DNA of 64,000 nt from NCBI GenBank assembly GCA_022425325.1, contig JAKMFW010000100.1, forward strand, positions 91,056 to 155,055, in the 5' to 3' direction. A program made the position numbers and the translations under genes. The notes below the pieces were generated by a model. That model saw only the letters and a list, made by a program, of their open reading frames with translations, was not told the origin of the DNA and made no database searches. Of this stretch, positions 1 to 7,995 are shown one piece after another. Each line of letters begins with the position of its first letter. The stretch's first letter is position 1. The DNA comes from Acidimicrobiales bacterium (GTDB taxonomy: Bacteria > Actinomycetota > Acidimicrobiia > Acidimicrobiales > Aldehydirespiratoraceae).

Positions 1-548
1 TGCTCGGGTAGTCCGTCGAGCAGTTCGGGCACAACGAGGCCAGTGTCGACCGCATCCCATGTCTCGTCGCTGGATGGATCGGAATCGAGTTCGTCGGCTC
101 GGTGGGCATTGGCTGCGTCGAGCGCGAGGGCAATCTGGTCGACCGTGACACCGAGACGGTCGGCGAGCTCTGCGGGTGACGGAACTCTGCCCAGTTCGTT
201 GGTCAGCTCACTGGTCGTCGAGCGGACGGCGACCGCCAGCTGTTTGATCGACCGGGGAACCCGGATGTCCCAACCATCGTCGCGGAAGTGCTGCTTGAGC
301 CGGCCATCGATGACTCGAGCGGCGTAGGTCGAAAAGCGAACTTCTCGTTCGGGGTCGAAACGGTTGATGGCGTGGATCAGCGCCTCGAGGGCGATCTGCT
401 CGAGATCGTTGTCGCGCCCGGTGCGGGCGTATCTCCGAGCGAACGCGATTGCGAGCCCCTGGTGCTCGAGCACCAGTTCGTTGCGCAACGCCTCGTCGCC
501 GGTCGCGGCAAAGCGGACGAAACGGTCGTCAAGCGGCGTGTCGCTCAC
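1..548 (-). CDS. SigB/SigF-type RNA polymerase sigma factor (partial, 3' end beyond window)
   Basis: Reading the minus strand from a GTG at 548 gives an open frame of about 182 codons running off the left edge. It contains a sigma region 2 core (residues FDPEREVRFSTYAARVIDG) and a region 3-like stretch beginning at SIKQLAVAVRS with a helix-turn-helix-like PSPAELADRLGV. This is the pattern of the B/F/G group of sigma-70 factors, which direct stress or developmental regulons and are held by RsbW-type anti-sigma proteins. The GTG overlaps the TGA of the upstream RsbW-like gene (GTGA), so the two are translationally coupled. Region 4 lies outside the window. Function by family; the target regulon cannot be read here. 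Confidence 0.85.
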   Translation of the reverse strand, partial: MSDTPLDDRFVRFAATGDEALRNELVLEHQGLAIAFARRYARTGRDNDLEQIALEALIHAINRFDPEREVRFSTYAARVIDGRLKQHFRDDGWDIRVPRSIKQLAVAVRSTTSELTNELGRVPSPAELADRLGVTVDQIALALDAANAHRADELDSDPSSDETWDAVDTGLVVPELLDGLPE

Positions 549-925
549 GCCGATTTGTCGAACTCGACCGTCGTTGCGCCGGCGTCGTGGTCGATCGCGA
601 ACCCGTCGACGACGGCCGAGAGGATCGTGCGGCGAAAATCGTCAGCTGCATCGGGAACCGGGCCGGTCTCGCTGCAGAGCCGGACACTGAGCCGCTCGTT
701 CGAACACCAGAAGGTGGCCTCGATCCGACCGGTCGGCCCGGTGTCGAGCAGGATCGACGCCGCTTCCTCGACGCCGATCTGCGCGTCCTCGACCGCTTCC
801 ACATCGAGGAGTTCGCCGGCAACCACCGCAGCGGTGAGCCGCAGCACACGAAAGTAGGCGGGGTCAGCAGGCACCGAGACGACGACCGCTTCGTCGGGAA
901 CGGTTGGGGCGGGGGGCGGCGACAT
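545..925 (-). CDS. RsbW-like anti-sigma regulatory protein (ATPase-fold, diverged)
   Basis: 126 residues. The start at 925 is chosen for a clear GGAGG ribosome site 7-8 bases upstream; longer upstream starts would run into the divergent gene at 1029. The middle part (EDAQIGVEEAASILLDT) resembles the N box of the GHKL ATPase fold of RsbW/SpoIIAB, but the G boxes are weak, so ATP binding or kinase activity is uncertain. It overlaps the sigma-factor gene by four bases and precedes it, the usual order for anti-sigma and sigma pairs. Inference: it binds the sigma factor encoded directly downstream. Confidence 0.7.
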   Translation of the reverse strand: MSPPPAPTVPDEAVVVSVPADPAYFRVLRLTAAVVAGELLDVEAVEDAQIGVEEAASILLDTGPTGRIEATFWCSNERLSVRLCSETGPVPDAADDFRRTILSAVVDGFAIDHDAGATTVEFDKSA

Positions 926-1028
926 CACGTACCTCCAAAGGGCATCGGCCTCAGCGTACCTGTCGTGACGGGGCCGACTCTCAGCTCGTGGTTTCATCGA
1001 CGTCCAGAACGGCAACACTCTTTGCGTC

Positions 1029-1442
1029 ATGGCTGCCGCCTCGTTCCGCGCGTCGATTCCTCCGTCGCACCTCGATCTGTCGTCGCTTCGACACGAGGTA
1101 CGGGCGTGGCTCGATGCGCGACCCGACAGCGGTCGGCCACCGTCGGTTGATGTCGACCTCGTGGTCACCGAACTCGTCGCCAACGCAATCGATCACACCG
1201 ACGCCCCGGCGATCGACCTGACGGTGGTGGCTGAGGGACCGACCCTACGAGTCGAGGTCGCCAACGACCGCGGTCCCGAGGAGCCCGTGCTCGCCAGCGC
1301 GTGGGCCGAGTCGGGTGCGCGGGGCCGCGGCCTGCGGATCGTGGCAGCGCTCAGTGCCGAGCTGCGCTTGCAGACCGAGAACGGTCGGTCAGTGGTTGTC
1401 GCCGAGCTCGTCGGTGAGCGGCAGCCGGCCTGCGAGGCCTGA
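1029..1442 (+). CDS. RsbW-type serine-protein kinase / anti-sigma ATPase
   Basis: 137 residues of the HATPase_c_2 fold. The N box is visible as VVTELVANAIDHT near residue 45 and the G2-type box as GRGLRIVAAL near residue 98. In this family the protein phosphorylates a STAS antagonist and sequesters a sigma factor. It reads toward the STAS gene on the other strand, and the two 3' ends overlap by about 54 bases, so the pair is convergent rather than an operon. Together with the STAS protein, the SpoIIE phosphatase and the sigma/anti-sigma pair, it completes a partner-switching set. Confidence 0.8.
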   Translation: MAAASFRASIPPSHLDLSSLRHEVRAWLDARPDSGRPPSVDVDLVVTELVANAIDHTDAPAIDLTVVAEGPTLRVEVANDRGPEEPVLASAWAESGARGRGLRIVAALSAELRLQTENGRSVVVAELVGERQPACEA

Positions 1443-1709
1443 CAGCTCGAGCAGTCGGCGCACCGTCTCACTCGCACCGAGGAGGCGCAGCGACCCACCA
1501 CCGGCTTCGAGTCGTTCTGCAGCAGCGAGCAGCACGGCGAGTCCTGCGGACGAGATGAAGCTCGTGCCGGTGAGGTCGATGCCGAGCGCTGCGTGGGGAG
1601 GAATATCGGCAAGCCGCTCTGCAAGCGTCGGAGCGGTGTGGGTGTCGATCTCTCCGACGACGCGGAGAAGGTCGGGGCCCGTTTCGTCGACGAGCAGCTC
1701 AGCAGCCAT
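1389..1709 (-). CDS. STAS-domain anti-sigma factor antagonist
   Basis: 106 residues of the SpoIIAA/RsbV fold. The phosphorylation loop reads DLTGTSFISSAGLAVLL around residues 45-61, with the conserved serine pair that RsbW-type kinases modify. Unphosphorylated antagonist normally binds the kinase and frees the sigma factor. It lies nine bases downstream of the SpoIIE phosphatase gene on the same strand, so phosphatase and substrate are probably co-transcribed. Its 3' end overlaps the convergent ATPase gene. Confidence 0.85.
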   Translation of the reverse strand: MAAELLVDETGPDLLRVVGEIDTHTAPTLAERLADIPPHAALGIDLTGTSFISSAGLAVLLAAAERLEAGGGSLRLLGASETVRRLLELSGLAGRLPLTDELGDNH

Positions 1710-1718
1710 GAGCGGAGA

Positions 1719-3266
1719 CTAGCGAGGTGACGGCGGTTCGTGCTCGTCGGCTGACGGGTGCCGCCGAACGGCCACCACCGCCGTATCGTCCTCGGCGCTG
1801 CGAGACGCGATGACCGAATCGACGATGTCGTCGAGTGGGCCAGCTGCGTGACCGAGCGCAGCGCAGAGGCGATCGAGCCCCTCGGGGAGTGGCTCCCCCC
1901 GCCGCTCAACGAGTCCGTCGGTGAAGAAGAGCAGGCTCTCGCCGTCAGAGAGCGGTGTGGTCGTGGCGGTTGGTTGTTCGCCTCGAAGATGTCCGAGCGG
2001 CGGGATAGGAGAGACTGGGACCAGCGTTGCACCATCGGACCCGAAGCGAACCGGCGGAAGGTGCCCGGCCGACCAGATCAGGGCGTCCTCGCTGTCGGTC
2101 GAGATCATGGCGAGCGTCATCGTTGCCATCGTGGCATCGTCGCGGCACGCACGGTCGAGAACGTCGAAGATCTGGTCGATCGGCCGCCCCGCTCGGATCT
2201 CAGCGGCAGTGAGGGTCTGGAGCCGCGCCATGGTGGTGGCGGCGTCGATGCCGTGGCCGCTCACATCGCCCACGACGAGGACGATGGCGGTTGCCGTCTC
2301 GATCACGTCGAACCAATCGCCGCCGACGTAGACGCCGACGTCGCCGGGGAGATAGCGACTGGCGATCTCGAAGCCGTCAGGCGCTGCGTCGACCCGGGGG
2401 AGCATCGCCTCCTGGAGGCGAAGGGCGGTGCGTCGCTGACGCTGATACTCGGCAAGACCGGTGATCACCGCTGCCGCCCGTTCGGCGACCCGGTTCAGGC
2501 TCGGCCGATCGATCATGTTGCGCTCGTCGTCGCGGAGGTTGCCGATGGTGATACTTCCGATCGTCACGCCATCGACCCGCGTCATCGGGACTCGAACCTC
2601 GACGGTGATGTCAGGATTTGCCGGCGGTTCGGCGTTGATGTCGACGCTCGCTCGGAGCGGTCCGAGCGTCGGATCCCGCAAGATCACCTCGGCGGTTCCG
2701 TAACCGGCGACTCGTCCTGCGCCGACGGCGACTGCGTCGAGCAGGAGCGCAAGCGCAGCCTCCGCGTCCGACGGCGAGCCGAGTGCATCGACGAGCGCCG
2801 TGTCGAGTCCCTCCTCGGCGAGACGCACCCGCTCCGCAACAACCTCGGCGGTGACATCTCGCTGCGTTGCCACATAGTGGGTGGCGACACCGTGATCGTC
2901 GAGCACCGGGTCGATGCTCCATGCGATACGGAACGGCTCGCCGTCGGCGCGATAGTTGATCGTCTCGCCGCTGAAGGGCCGTCCGGCGGAGAGATCGTCT
3001 CGGAGTCGATCGAGGACGCTGCGGTCGGTGAGCGGCCCTTGCATGATCCTTGGGGATCGGCCGATCACATCGGCGCGGTCGCGGCGGGTCATCTGGCTGT
3101 AGGCCGGATTGACGTACACGATCGTGGGGCCGGGTGCATCAAGATCGGCGGTGGTGATGCAGACGGGCGAACTGGTCTCCTCGAGTGCCGCAATGAGCAC
3201 GCGAGGGAGTGCATGGCCGTCGGCGATGGTGTCGATCTCGAACAGCGTTCCTCGGTCGGCGCTCAC
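1719..3266 (-). CDS. PAS-SpoIIE (PP2C-type) serine phosphatase
   Basis: 515 residues from a GTG at 3266, preceded by a run of six G on the coding strand that can serve as ribosome site; the longer open frame upstream crosses a stem-loop-rich non-coding stretch. Residues about 25-140 form a PAS/PAC sensor (VYVNPAYSQMTRRD, then YVATQRDVTAEV). A linker follows, and the C-terminal half is a SpoIIE phosphatase with GGDWFDVIE and GDVSGHGIDAA carrying the metal-binding aspartates. Family role: dephosphorylates the STAS antagonist to release sigma. Here the PAS domain would be the signal input; its ligand cannot be told from sequence. Confidence 0.85.
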   Translation of the reverse strand: MSADRGTLFEIDTIADGHALPRVLIAALEETSSPVCITTADLDAPGPTIVYVNPAYSQMTRRDRADVIGRSPRIMQGPLTDRSVLDRLRDDLSAGRPFSGETINYRADGEPFRIAWSIDPVLDDHGVATHYVATQRDVTAEVVAERVRLAEEGLDTALVDALGSPSDAEAALALLLDAVAVGAGRVAGYGTAEVILRDPTLGPLRASVDINAEPPANPDITVEVRVPMTRVDGVTIGSITIGNLRDDERNMIDRPSLNRVAERAAAVITGLAEYQRQRRTALRLQEAMLPRVDAAPDGFEIASRYLPGDVGVYVGGDWFDVIETATAIVLVVGDVSGHGIDAATTMARLQTLTAAEIRAGRPIDQIFDVLDRACRDDATMATMTLAMISTDSEDALIWSAGHLPPVRFGSDGATLVPVSPIPPLGHLRGEQPTATTTPLSDGESLLFFTDGLVERRGEPLPEGLDRLCAALGHAAGPLDDIVDSVIASRSAEDDTAVVAVRRHPSADEHEPPSPR

Positions 3267-3329
3267 AGTCCCCCCAGTCTGGTCGAACGCGCCCGAACGT
3301 GTCCCGCCAGAAAAGTGCGTCGTTTGTGT

Positions 3330-3386
3330 TTGACCTTGTTGAGGTTGGTCAACGTTTCGCTTGACGGTGCTTCCCCCGGCACCGTC
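3330..3386. other. Two adjacent inverted repeats in the 5' region of the SpoIIE gene
   Basis: TTGACC at 3330-3335 pairs with GGTCAA at 3347-3352, and GACGGTGC at 3363-3370 pairs with GCACCGTC at 3379-3386. They lie 64-120 bases upstream of the GTG of the SpoIIE phosphatase gene. They could be leader hairpins or protein-binding sites. No known RNA family is recognised. Confidence 0.45.
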
Positions 3387-3542
3387 CAACCATCCCTCAT
3401 TCAGGAGAAAATAGCCATCGAGACGAAGGCCACGACCTGAAGACAACGGTCGAGATCGTCGAAACTCCTCCCGCCGCCATCCCCATATCCCCCCTGGCGG
3501 TGGGCGTTGTTCGATCTCGAACGAGTTGCCCTGACAGTCGCT

Positions 3543-3570
3543 GCGGTGTTGATCCCCCCCCCAACACCGC
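3543..3570. other. Stem-loop, 9-bp stem with C-rich loop
   Basis: GCGGTGTTG at 3543-3551 is the exact complement of CAACACCGC at 3562-3570, with a ten-base loop containing eight consecutive C. It stands just before the terminator-like hairpin at 3592-3626. The stretch 3387-3542 between the hairpins shows no convincing gene. Confidence 0.5.
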
Positions 3571-3591
3571 ACCGAAGGGCTCCCTGCACCC

Positions 3592-3626
3592 ACGCCGGCC
3601 CTCCCTGGGCCGGCGTGCGGTCGTTT
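3592..3626 (+). terminator. Intrinsic terminator-like hairpin
   Basis: A 10-bp stem (ACGCCGGCCC at 3592-3601 with GGGCCGGCGT at 3607-3616) is followed by GCGGTCGTTTTGG. The same GGTCGTTTTGG tail follows the terminator behind tRNA-Gly at 25.5 kb, which supports the reading. No plus-strand gene ends just upstream, so it may close an unannotated small transcript. Confidence 0.55.
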
Positions 3627-3681
3627 TGGCGCCTGCCGAGGGTCCGGTTTGGCACCACCGCAGTCGGTCAACAACCGCTGG

Positions 3682-4080
3682 GTGCAGCGAAACATTGCCA
3701 CACCCGATCCGGTCCTTCTGCTCGAACAATGGGTGTCCGGCGCAGAAAGCGCATCCCTGCCAGCGGCGGTGGCTATCGACCGCCTGCTTGATCTCCGAAA
3801 TCTGGTTGGCGCGCGGCGAGAAGCGCTCGTGGATGCCGTGCTCGCCGAGCTGACGGCCATGCACGACGTGTCGGCGAGATGGTGGCAGGCTCAGCTTGAG
3901 CGGCTCCGCTCAGAGTTGTCCGCTGCCGTTGTCGACACCCCCGAAACACCCCGTGAGGATTTCGTTCATGACTCGTCCCTCCCGCCGAACACTCCTGTTC
4001 CTGGCCGCACTCGTGCTGGTCGTTGGCGTCGTCGGCGTACGCGCCCTGCGCACGACGACAACCGAGATCAGCCGCGCTGA
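3682..4080 (+). CDS. Hypothetical protein (doubtful)
   Basis: An open frame of about 132 codons from a GTG. The product would have plausible amphipathic helices (for example VDAVLAELTAMHDVSARWW) but matches no family I recognise. Its last 113 bases overlap the start of the much better supported membrane-anchored gene at 3968 in another frame, and the overlapping part is arginine- and proline-rich like a shadow frame. Either this is a real small gene with an unusual overlap, or only the first 90 codons look coding by chance. Confidence 0.25.
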   Translation: MQRNIATPDPVLLLEQWVSGAESASLPAAVAIDRLLDLRNLVGARREALVDAVLAELTAMHDVSARWWQAQLERLRSELSAAVVDTPETPREDFVHDSSLPPNTPVPGRTRAGRWRRRRTRPAHDDNRDQPR

Positions 4081-4834
4081 GGTCGTCGATCGGTACGAGC
4101 AAGCCGTCGAAGACGACGACGCCGATGAGGTCGATGACACCGAACCAACGCTTGACGCAGACGACGCCTCCGGGCCCGAGGCGTCCAGCGAGCCGGCGAC
4201 TACCTCGACGACCAGCACTCTGCCGGCCGAACCTGCGACGGCGGGCGTTCCCCTCCCGACACCTGGCGTCTACCCGGTGGCGTTGCGAGGCGGCGAGCAA
4301 CTGGATCTCGCCACCGGCGCCGAGCGGACGTACCCCGACGAGGGGTTCGTCACCGTCACGCCGGTCGAGTGTGGTGTCGACATCCGAACCGACATGGTCG
4401 TCGAGCGGTGGCAAAGCCTTGAGTTCTGTGAGACCGAAAACGGCATCGAACTCGGAACCGAACGGATCTTCCATAGCTTCTTCGGACTTGACGATCTCGC
4501 CGTTCGTTCCTGCACCGCGAGTCCGGTGTCGGTTGATGCCACGTCATGGCGTTGTGAGAGCGAGACATCCGTCGCCGTTCGTGTCGTCACCACCGAACGT
4601 GTCGTGCGCGTGGTGGCCGGCGAGGAGCGTGAGGTGATCGTTTTCACCGCCGAACTCGTGGAAGGCGATCACCCCGACAATGTGGAACTCATCGAACTGT
4701 GGGTGGATGTGGCGACCGGGATGACGGTGCAGGAGCAGCGTACCTACGATTTCGTGCTCGATACCCCCCTCGGCGATGCCGGCTATACCGAAGAATACGA
4801 GTGGTGGGTGACCTCGCTCGAGCCGATTGGCTGA
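3968..4834 (+). CDS. Membrane-anchored exported protein, unknown function
   Basis: 288 residues from the ATG at 3968 (GTGAGGA ribosome site upstream). Residues about 8-24 (LLFLAALVLVVGVVGV) are a signal anchor or uncleaved signal peptide. An acidic and Thr/Ser-rich linker follows to about residue 95 (repeated D/E, then TTSTTST). The rest is a globular exported domain with four or more cysteines, consistent with disulfides outside the membrane. It resembles in layout, not in sequence, the larger anchored protein at 40105. No family recognised. Confidence 0.7.
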   Translation: MTRPSRRTLLFLAALVLVVGVVGVRALRTTTTEISRAEVVDRYEQAVEDDDADEVDDTEPTLDADDASGPEASSEPATTSTTSTLPAEPATAGVPLPTPGVYPVALRGGEQLDLATGAERTYPDEGFVTVTPVECGVDIRTDMVVERWQSLEFCETENGIELGTERIFHSFFGLDDLAVRSCTASPVSVDATSWRCESETSVAVRVVTTERVVRVVAGEEREVIVFTAELVEGDHPDNVELIELWVDVATGMTVQEQRTYDFVLDTPLGDAGYTEEYEWWVTSLEPIG

Positions 4835-4903
4835 GCGACAGCTCCGAACGAGGGACGGTTTCGTATGCCTCGGCTTGGCGCGTACTGGGCCATACTCGGC
4901 GCC

Positions 4904-6799
4904 ATGAGTGATCTCGATCCCCGCGCTGCCAAGCTCGCTACTCCGCATACGGCGTCGGTCAACGCCGCCTTCGCTGCGTCGCTTCGTTTGGAGGACGACT
5001 GGGAGCGCGCAACGCAGGGGCTGATCGCTCAGCACGAGTCCGGTGAGATCGAAGGGCCACTCGGTCTGTCGTGGAACACCAACGACTGGAACTTCTTGCG
5101 CGAGCAGGAGGACCCGCCTGAGTCGGTCAACCCGAGCCTGTGGCGTCACGGTCGTCATAATGCGATCCACGGCCTGTTCGAGGTCGCCGAGAACGTCTGG
5201 CAGGCGCGCGGCTACGACATCTCCAATATCACCTTCATCAAGGGGGGCGAGGGGTGGGTGATCGTCGATCCGCTCACCACGTCGTTCACGGCTAAGGCGT
5301 GTCTCGATCTCGCCAACGCCACCCTCGGGGAGCGTCCCGTCACGACCGTGCTGTACACCCACAGCCACACCGATCATTACGGCGGCATTCTCGGCGTGAC
5401 CAGCACCGACGAGGTCGACAAGGGCAATGTGCGCATCCTGGCGCCCGAGGGGTTCATGCGGGAGGCCGTCGCCGAAAACCTGATCGCCGGTCCTGCGATG
5501 GGCCGCCGGGCCTTCTACCAGTTCGGCATGCTGCTGCCGCCCGGTCCGCAGGGCCATATCGATTGCGGCCTCGGCAAGTGGATTCCGCGTGCGCAGCCCG
5601 ACCTGGTCGCACCGACCGAGGAGATCGCGCTCACCGGAACCGAACTCGTGCTCGATGGCGTTCGGGTCGTATTTCAGAACACGCCGGGCACTGAAGCGCC
5701 GGCAGAGATGAACTTCATGTTCCCGGACCTCGGCGCGCTCTGCATCGCCGAGAACTGTACCCACACGATGCACAACACGCTGCCGTTCCGTGGGGCGCAG
5801 GCCCGCGACACGCTGAGTTGGAGCAAGTACATCCAGGAGGCACTTGATCTCTTCGGTGGCGACATGGATGTGCTCTTCTCCACCCACAACTGGCCGCGAT
5901 TCGGTCGCGATGATGCGGTGCGCTATCTCGAGCTTCAACGCGACATGTACCGCTGGTTGCATGACCAGACAATGCGTCGAGCGAACCACGGCATGACGAT
6001 GCGTGAGATCGCCGAGGATCTCCAGCAGCCCGAGTGCTTCGCCACCCAGAGCCACACGCGTGGCTATTACGGGACGGTCAGCCACAACGCAAAGGCGGTG
6101 TATCAGCGCTACATCGGCTGGTACGACGGCAACCCGGCCAACCTCAACCCGCACACGCCTGAGGAGAGCGGGAAGCGTTACGTCGCCGCGATGGGCGGCC
6201 CCGACCAGGTGCACGCCGAAGCACAGCGGGCCTTCAACGAGGGTGATTACCGATGGGCGGCGGAACTGCTTAACCATCTCGTGTTCGCCGATCCGACCTA
6301 TGAGCCGGGTCGGTTGTTGCAGGCCGATACCTTCGAGCAGCTCGGCTACCAGTCGGAGTCGGGTCCGTGGCGCGATTCGTACCTGATGGGAGCGATGGAG
6401 CTGCGTACCGGAACGAAGGGCTTCCCGATGTTCGTGGGTCGTTCGATCACCGATCAGCTCGACGTCGACATGCTGGTGGAGCTGATCGGGATCCGCTTGC
6501 AGGCGGAGAACGTGGAGGGCGAGTCGTTCGAGTCGAACTGGTACTTCTCCGACGTCGATGAGCGCCATGCGATTGGGCTCGACAACTGTGCGATCCATCA
6601 TCGCCCGGGGGCGACGATCGAGGGAGCGCCGTCGATCACCTGTACGAAGGCGGCGTTGGCCGACGCAGTGAAGGGCGCGGTCGACGTCGATGGCTTCCTT
6701 GCGATCGAGGGCGTGTCGGCGAGTGACGATGGTCCGGTGCGGCTGCTGTTCGAGAACCTCGACCAGTTCAGCAGCGAGTTCGGGATCGTCGAACCGTAG
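4904..6799 (+). CDS. Alkylsulfatase, metallo-beta-lactamase superfamily (SdsA1/Yjcs type)
   Basis: 631 residues, the usual length of class III alkylsulfatases, which hydrolyse primary alkyl sulfates such as dodecyl sulfate with two zinc ions. The metal site THSHTDHYGG is visible near residue 160, with AENCTHTMHN and STHNWPRFG supplying further ligands. A helical dimerisation part follows, and the C-terminal 120 residues look like the SCP2-like lipid-binding domain of this family. The ATG at 4904 is preferred over 4865 because CATACT lies seven bases before it, the leaderless pattern seen across the window. No signal peptide is visible. Confidence 0.88.
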   Translation: MSDLDPRAAKLATPHTASVNAAFAASLRLEDDWERATQGLIAQHESGEIEGPLGLSWNTNDWNFLREQEDPPESVNPSLWRHGRHNAIHGLFEVAENVWQARGYDISNITFIKGGEGWVIVDPLTTSFTAKACLDLANATLGERPVTTVLYTHSHTDHYGGILGVTSTDEVDKGNVRILAPEGFMREAVAENLIAGPAMGRRAFYQFGMLLPPGPQGHIDCGLGKWIPRAQPDLVAPTEEIALTGTELVLDGVRVVFQNTPGTEAPAEMNFMFPDLGALCIAENCTHTMHNTLPFRGAQARDTLSWSKYIQEALDLFGGDMDVLFSTHNWPRFGRDDAVRYLELQRDMYRWLHDQTMRRANHGMTMREIAEDLQQPECFATQSHTRGYYGTVSHNAKAVYQRYIGWYDGNPANLNPHTPEESGKRYVAAMGGPDQVHAEAQRAFNEGDYRWAAELLNHLVFADPTYEPGRLLQADTFEQLGYQSESGPWRDSYLMGAMELRTGTKGFPMFVGRSITDQLDVDMLVELIGIRLQAENVEGESFESNWYFSDVDERHAIGLDNCAIHHRPGATIEGAPSITCTKAALADAVKGAVDVDGFLAIEGVSASDDGPVRLLFENLDQFSSEFGIVEP

Positions 6800-6836
6800 G
6801 TTCGCCAGGGGTGTCGAACCGTAGGTTCGCCAGCGC

Positions 6837-7994
6837 TCAGGTGCGTTGGTGAAGGGCCTGGTTGATGAGTTGCATCGGGTGCATGACCTCGACGCCGCCG
6901 GCGGCGAGGTGCAGCGAACAACCAGGGTTGGCGCTCGCCACGATGTCGGGCGACACGCGTTCGATCGCGTCGACTTTTCGGTCGCGGATGTCGGTGGCGA
7001 GTTGCGGGTGGAGCACCGAGAAGGCGCCGCCGGCCCCGCAGCACAGACCGTCATCGTCGAGTTCGATGATTTTGTGAACATAGGGGGCGAGCACGGCGCG
7101 CGTGGCGTCGTGGACTCGTTGCACGTGGCGTTGATGGCAGGGATCCTGGACCGCAACACACAGATCGAGTTTGGCGGTGGTCGGCAGATCATCGAGGCGG
7201 GTGGCGAGCCACTCGTGAATGTCGTACACCCGGGCGCTGAAGGCCGCGGCTTCCGGTGTGCCGAGTAGATGGCCGTACTCCTTCATCGCGGCGCCGCAGC
7301 CGGCCGAGTCGACGAGGATCGGTCGATCATCGTTTGAGAGCGCCGTGATCGTCGCTTCCGCTCGCTGCCGGGCGGGATCGCCGAGTCCGGCGTGGGTGTG
7401 GAGGGCGCCGCAGCACGGCGCGAGGTCGCCCGTGGGGGTGACACCGACGCCGGCGGCTTCGAGCACCCGTTGGCCGGCATCGTGGACGTCGCGCTGCCAG
7501 GCGTCCATGACACAGCCCGTGAAGAGGTAGACGTCGTCGCCCGAGGTGTGGCGCTGACCCCGCATGAAAGGCAGGTCGGTGGGCACGCCGAGCCGTTCGG
7601 GAACGAGTCGCAGCCGTGCGGCGACGGCCAGCAGGGTGCTGCCAAGCCGCAGCGTGCGAGGCCTGCTCAGCGCCCAGAAGGCGAGCCGCTGGCGACGGGT
7701 GGAGACGGCACCCGTGTCGGCGAGTACGGCTCGGGTCGATTCGATGAGACGGCCGTAGGGAACGCCGCTCGGACACGCAGGCTCACATCCTCGGCACTGC
7801 ACGCAGGTGTCGAACGCGTCGACGACCTCGGTGGTGACGGGAGCGTCGTTGTCCTGAACCTCGCGCATGAGGTGGATGCGGCCCCGCGGCGAAAGCGCCT
7901 CGTCGCCTGTGACGCGGTAGGTGGGGCAGTGGGGGAGGCAGAGTCCGCACTGCACACAGGCGTTGAGGTCGTCGGCATTGATCTTGAGATCCAT
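6837..7994 (-). CDS. glcF: Glycolate oxidase iron-sulfur subunit
   Basis: 385 residues. Two 4Fe-4S motifs are clear in the N-terminal part: CVQCGLCLPHCP near residue 14 and CVQCRGCEPACPSG near residue 64. Two CCG domains follow (PCCGALHTH, LCCGAGGAF). In the family this subunit passes electrons from the flavin subunits to the respiratory chain. It is the last gene of a tight operon, one base after glcE, reading glcD-glcE-glcF, probably also with the upstream 2-hydroxy-acid oxidase gene. Alkylsulfatase lies convergent to it with 37 bases between. Confidence 0.9.
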   Translation of the reverse strand: MDLKINADDLNACVQCGLCLPHCPTYRVTGDEALSPRGRIHLMREVQDNDAPVTTEVVDAFDTCVQCRGCEPACPSGVPYGRLIESTRAVLADTGAVSTRRQRLAFWALSRPRTLRLGSTLLAVAARLRLVPERLGVPTDLPFMRGQRHTSGDDVYLFTGCVMDAWQRDVHDAGQRVLEAAGVGVTPTGDLAPCCGALHTHAGLGDPARQRAEATITALSNDDRPILVDSAGCGAAMKEYGHLLGTPEAAAFSARVYDIHEWLATRLDDLPTTAKLDLCVAVQDPCHQRHVQRVHDATRAVLAPYVHKIIELDDDGLCCGAGGAFSVLHPQLATDIRDRKVDAIERVSPDIVASANPGCSLHLAAGGVEVMHPMQLINQALHQRT

Positions 7995-7995
7995 G

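Noticed and set aside
3511..3528. GTTCG-ATCT-CGAAC-like repeat as a LexA box
   Set aside because: The half-sites are in the reverse order (GTTCG first), which is not the SOS box. The same holds for GTTCGAAC at 58347-58354.
4544..7192. 882-codon minus-strand open frame
   Set aside because: Antisense to the well-supported alkylsulfatase gene and to glcF; translation is His/Arg-rich and domainless. A GC-rich shadow.
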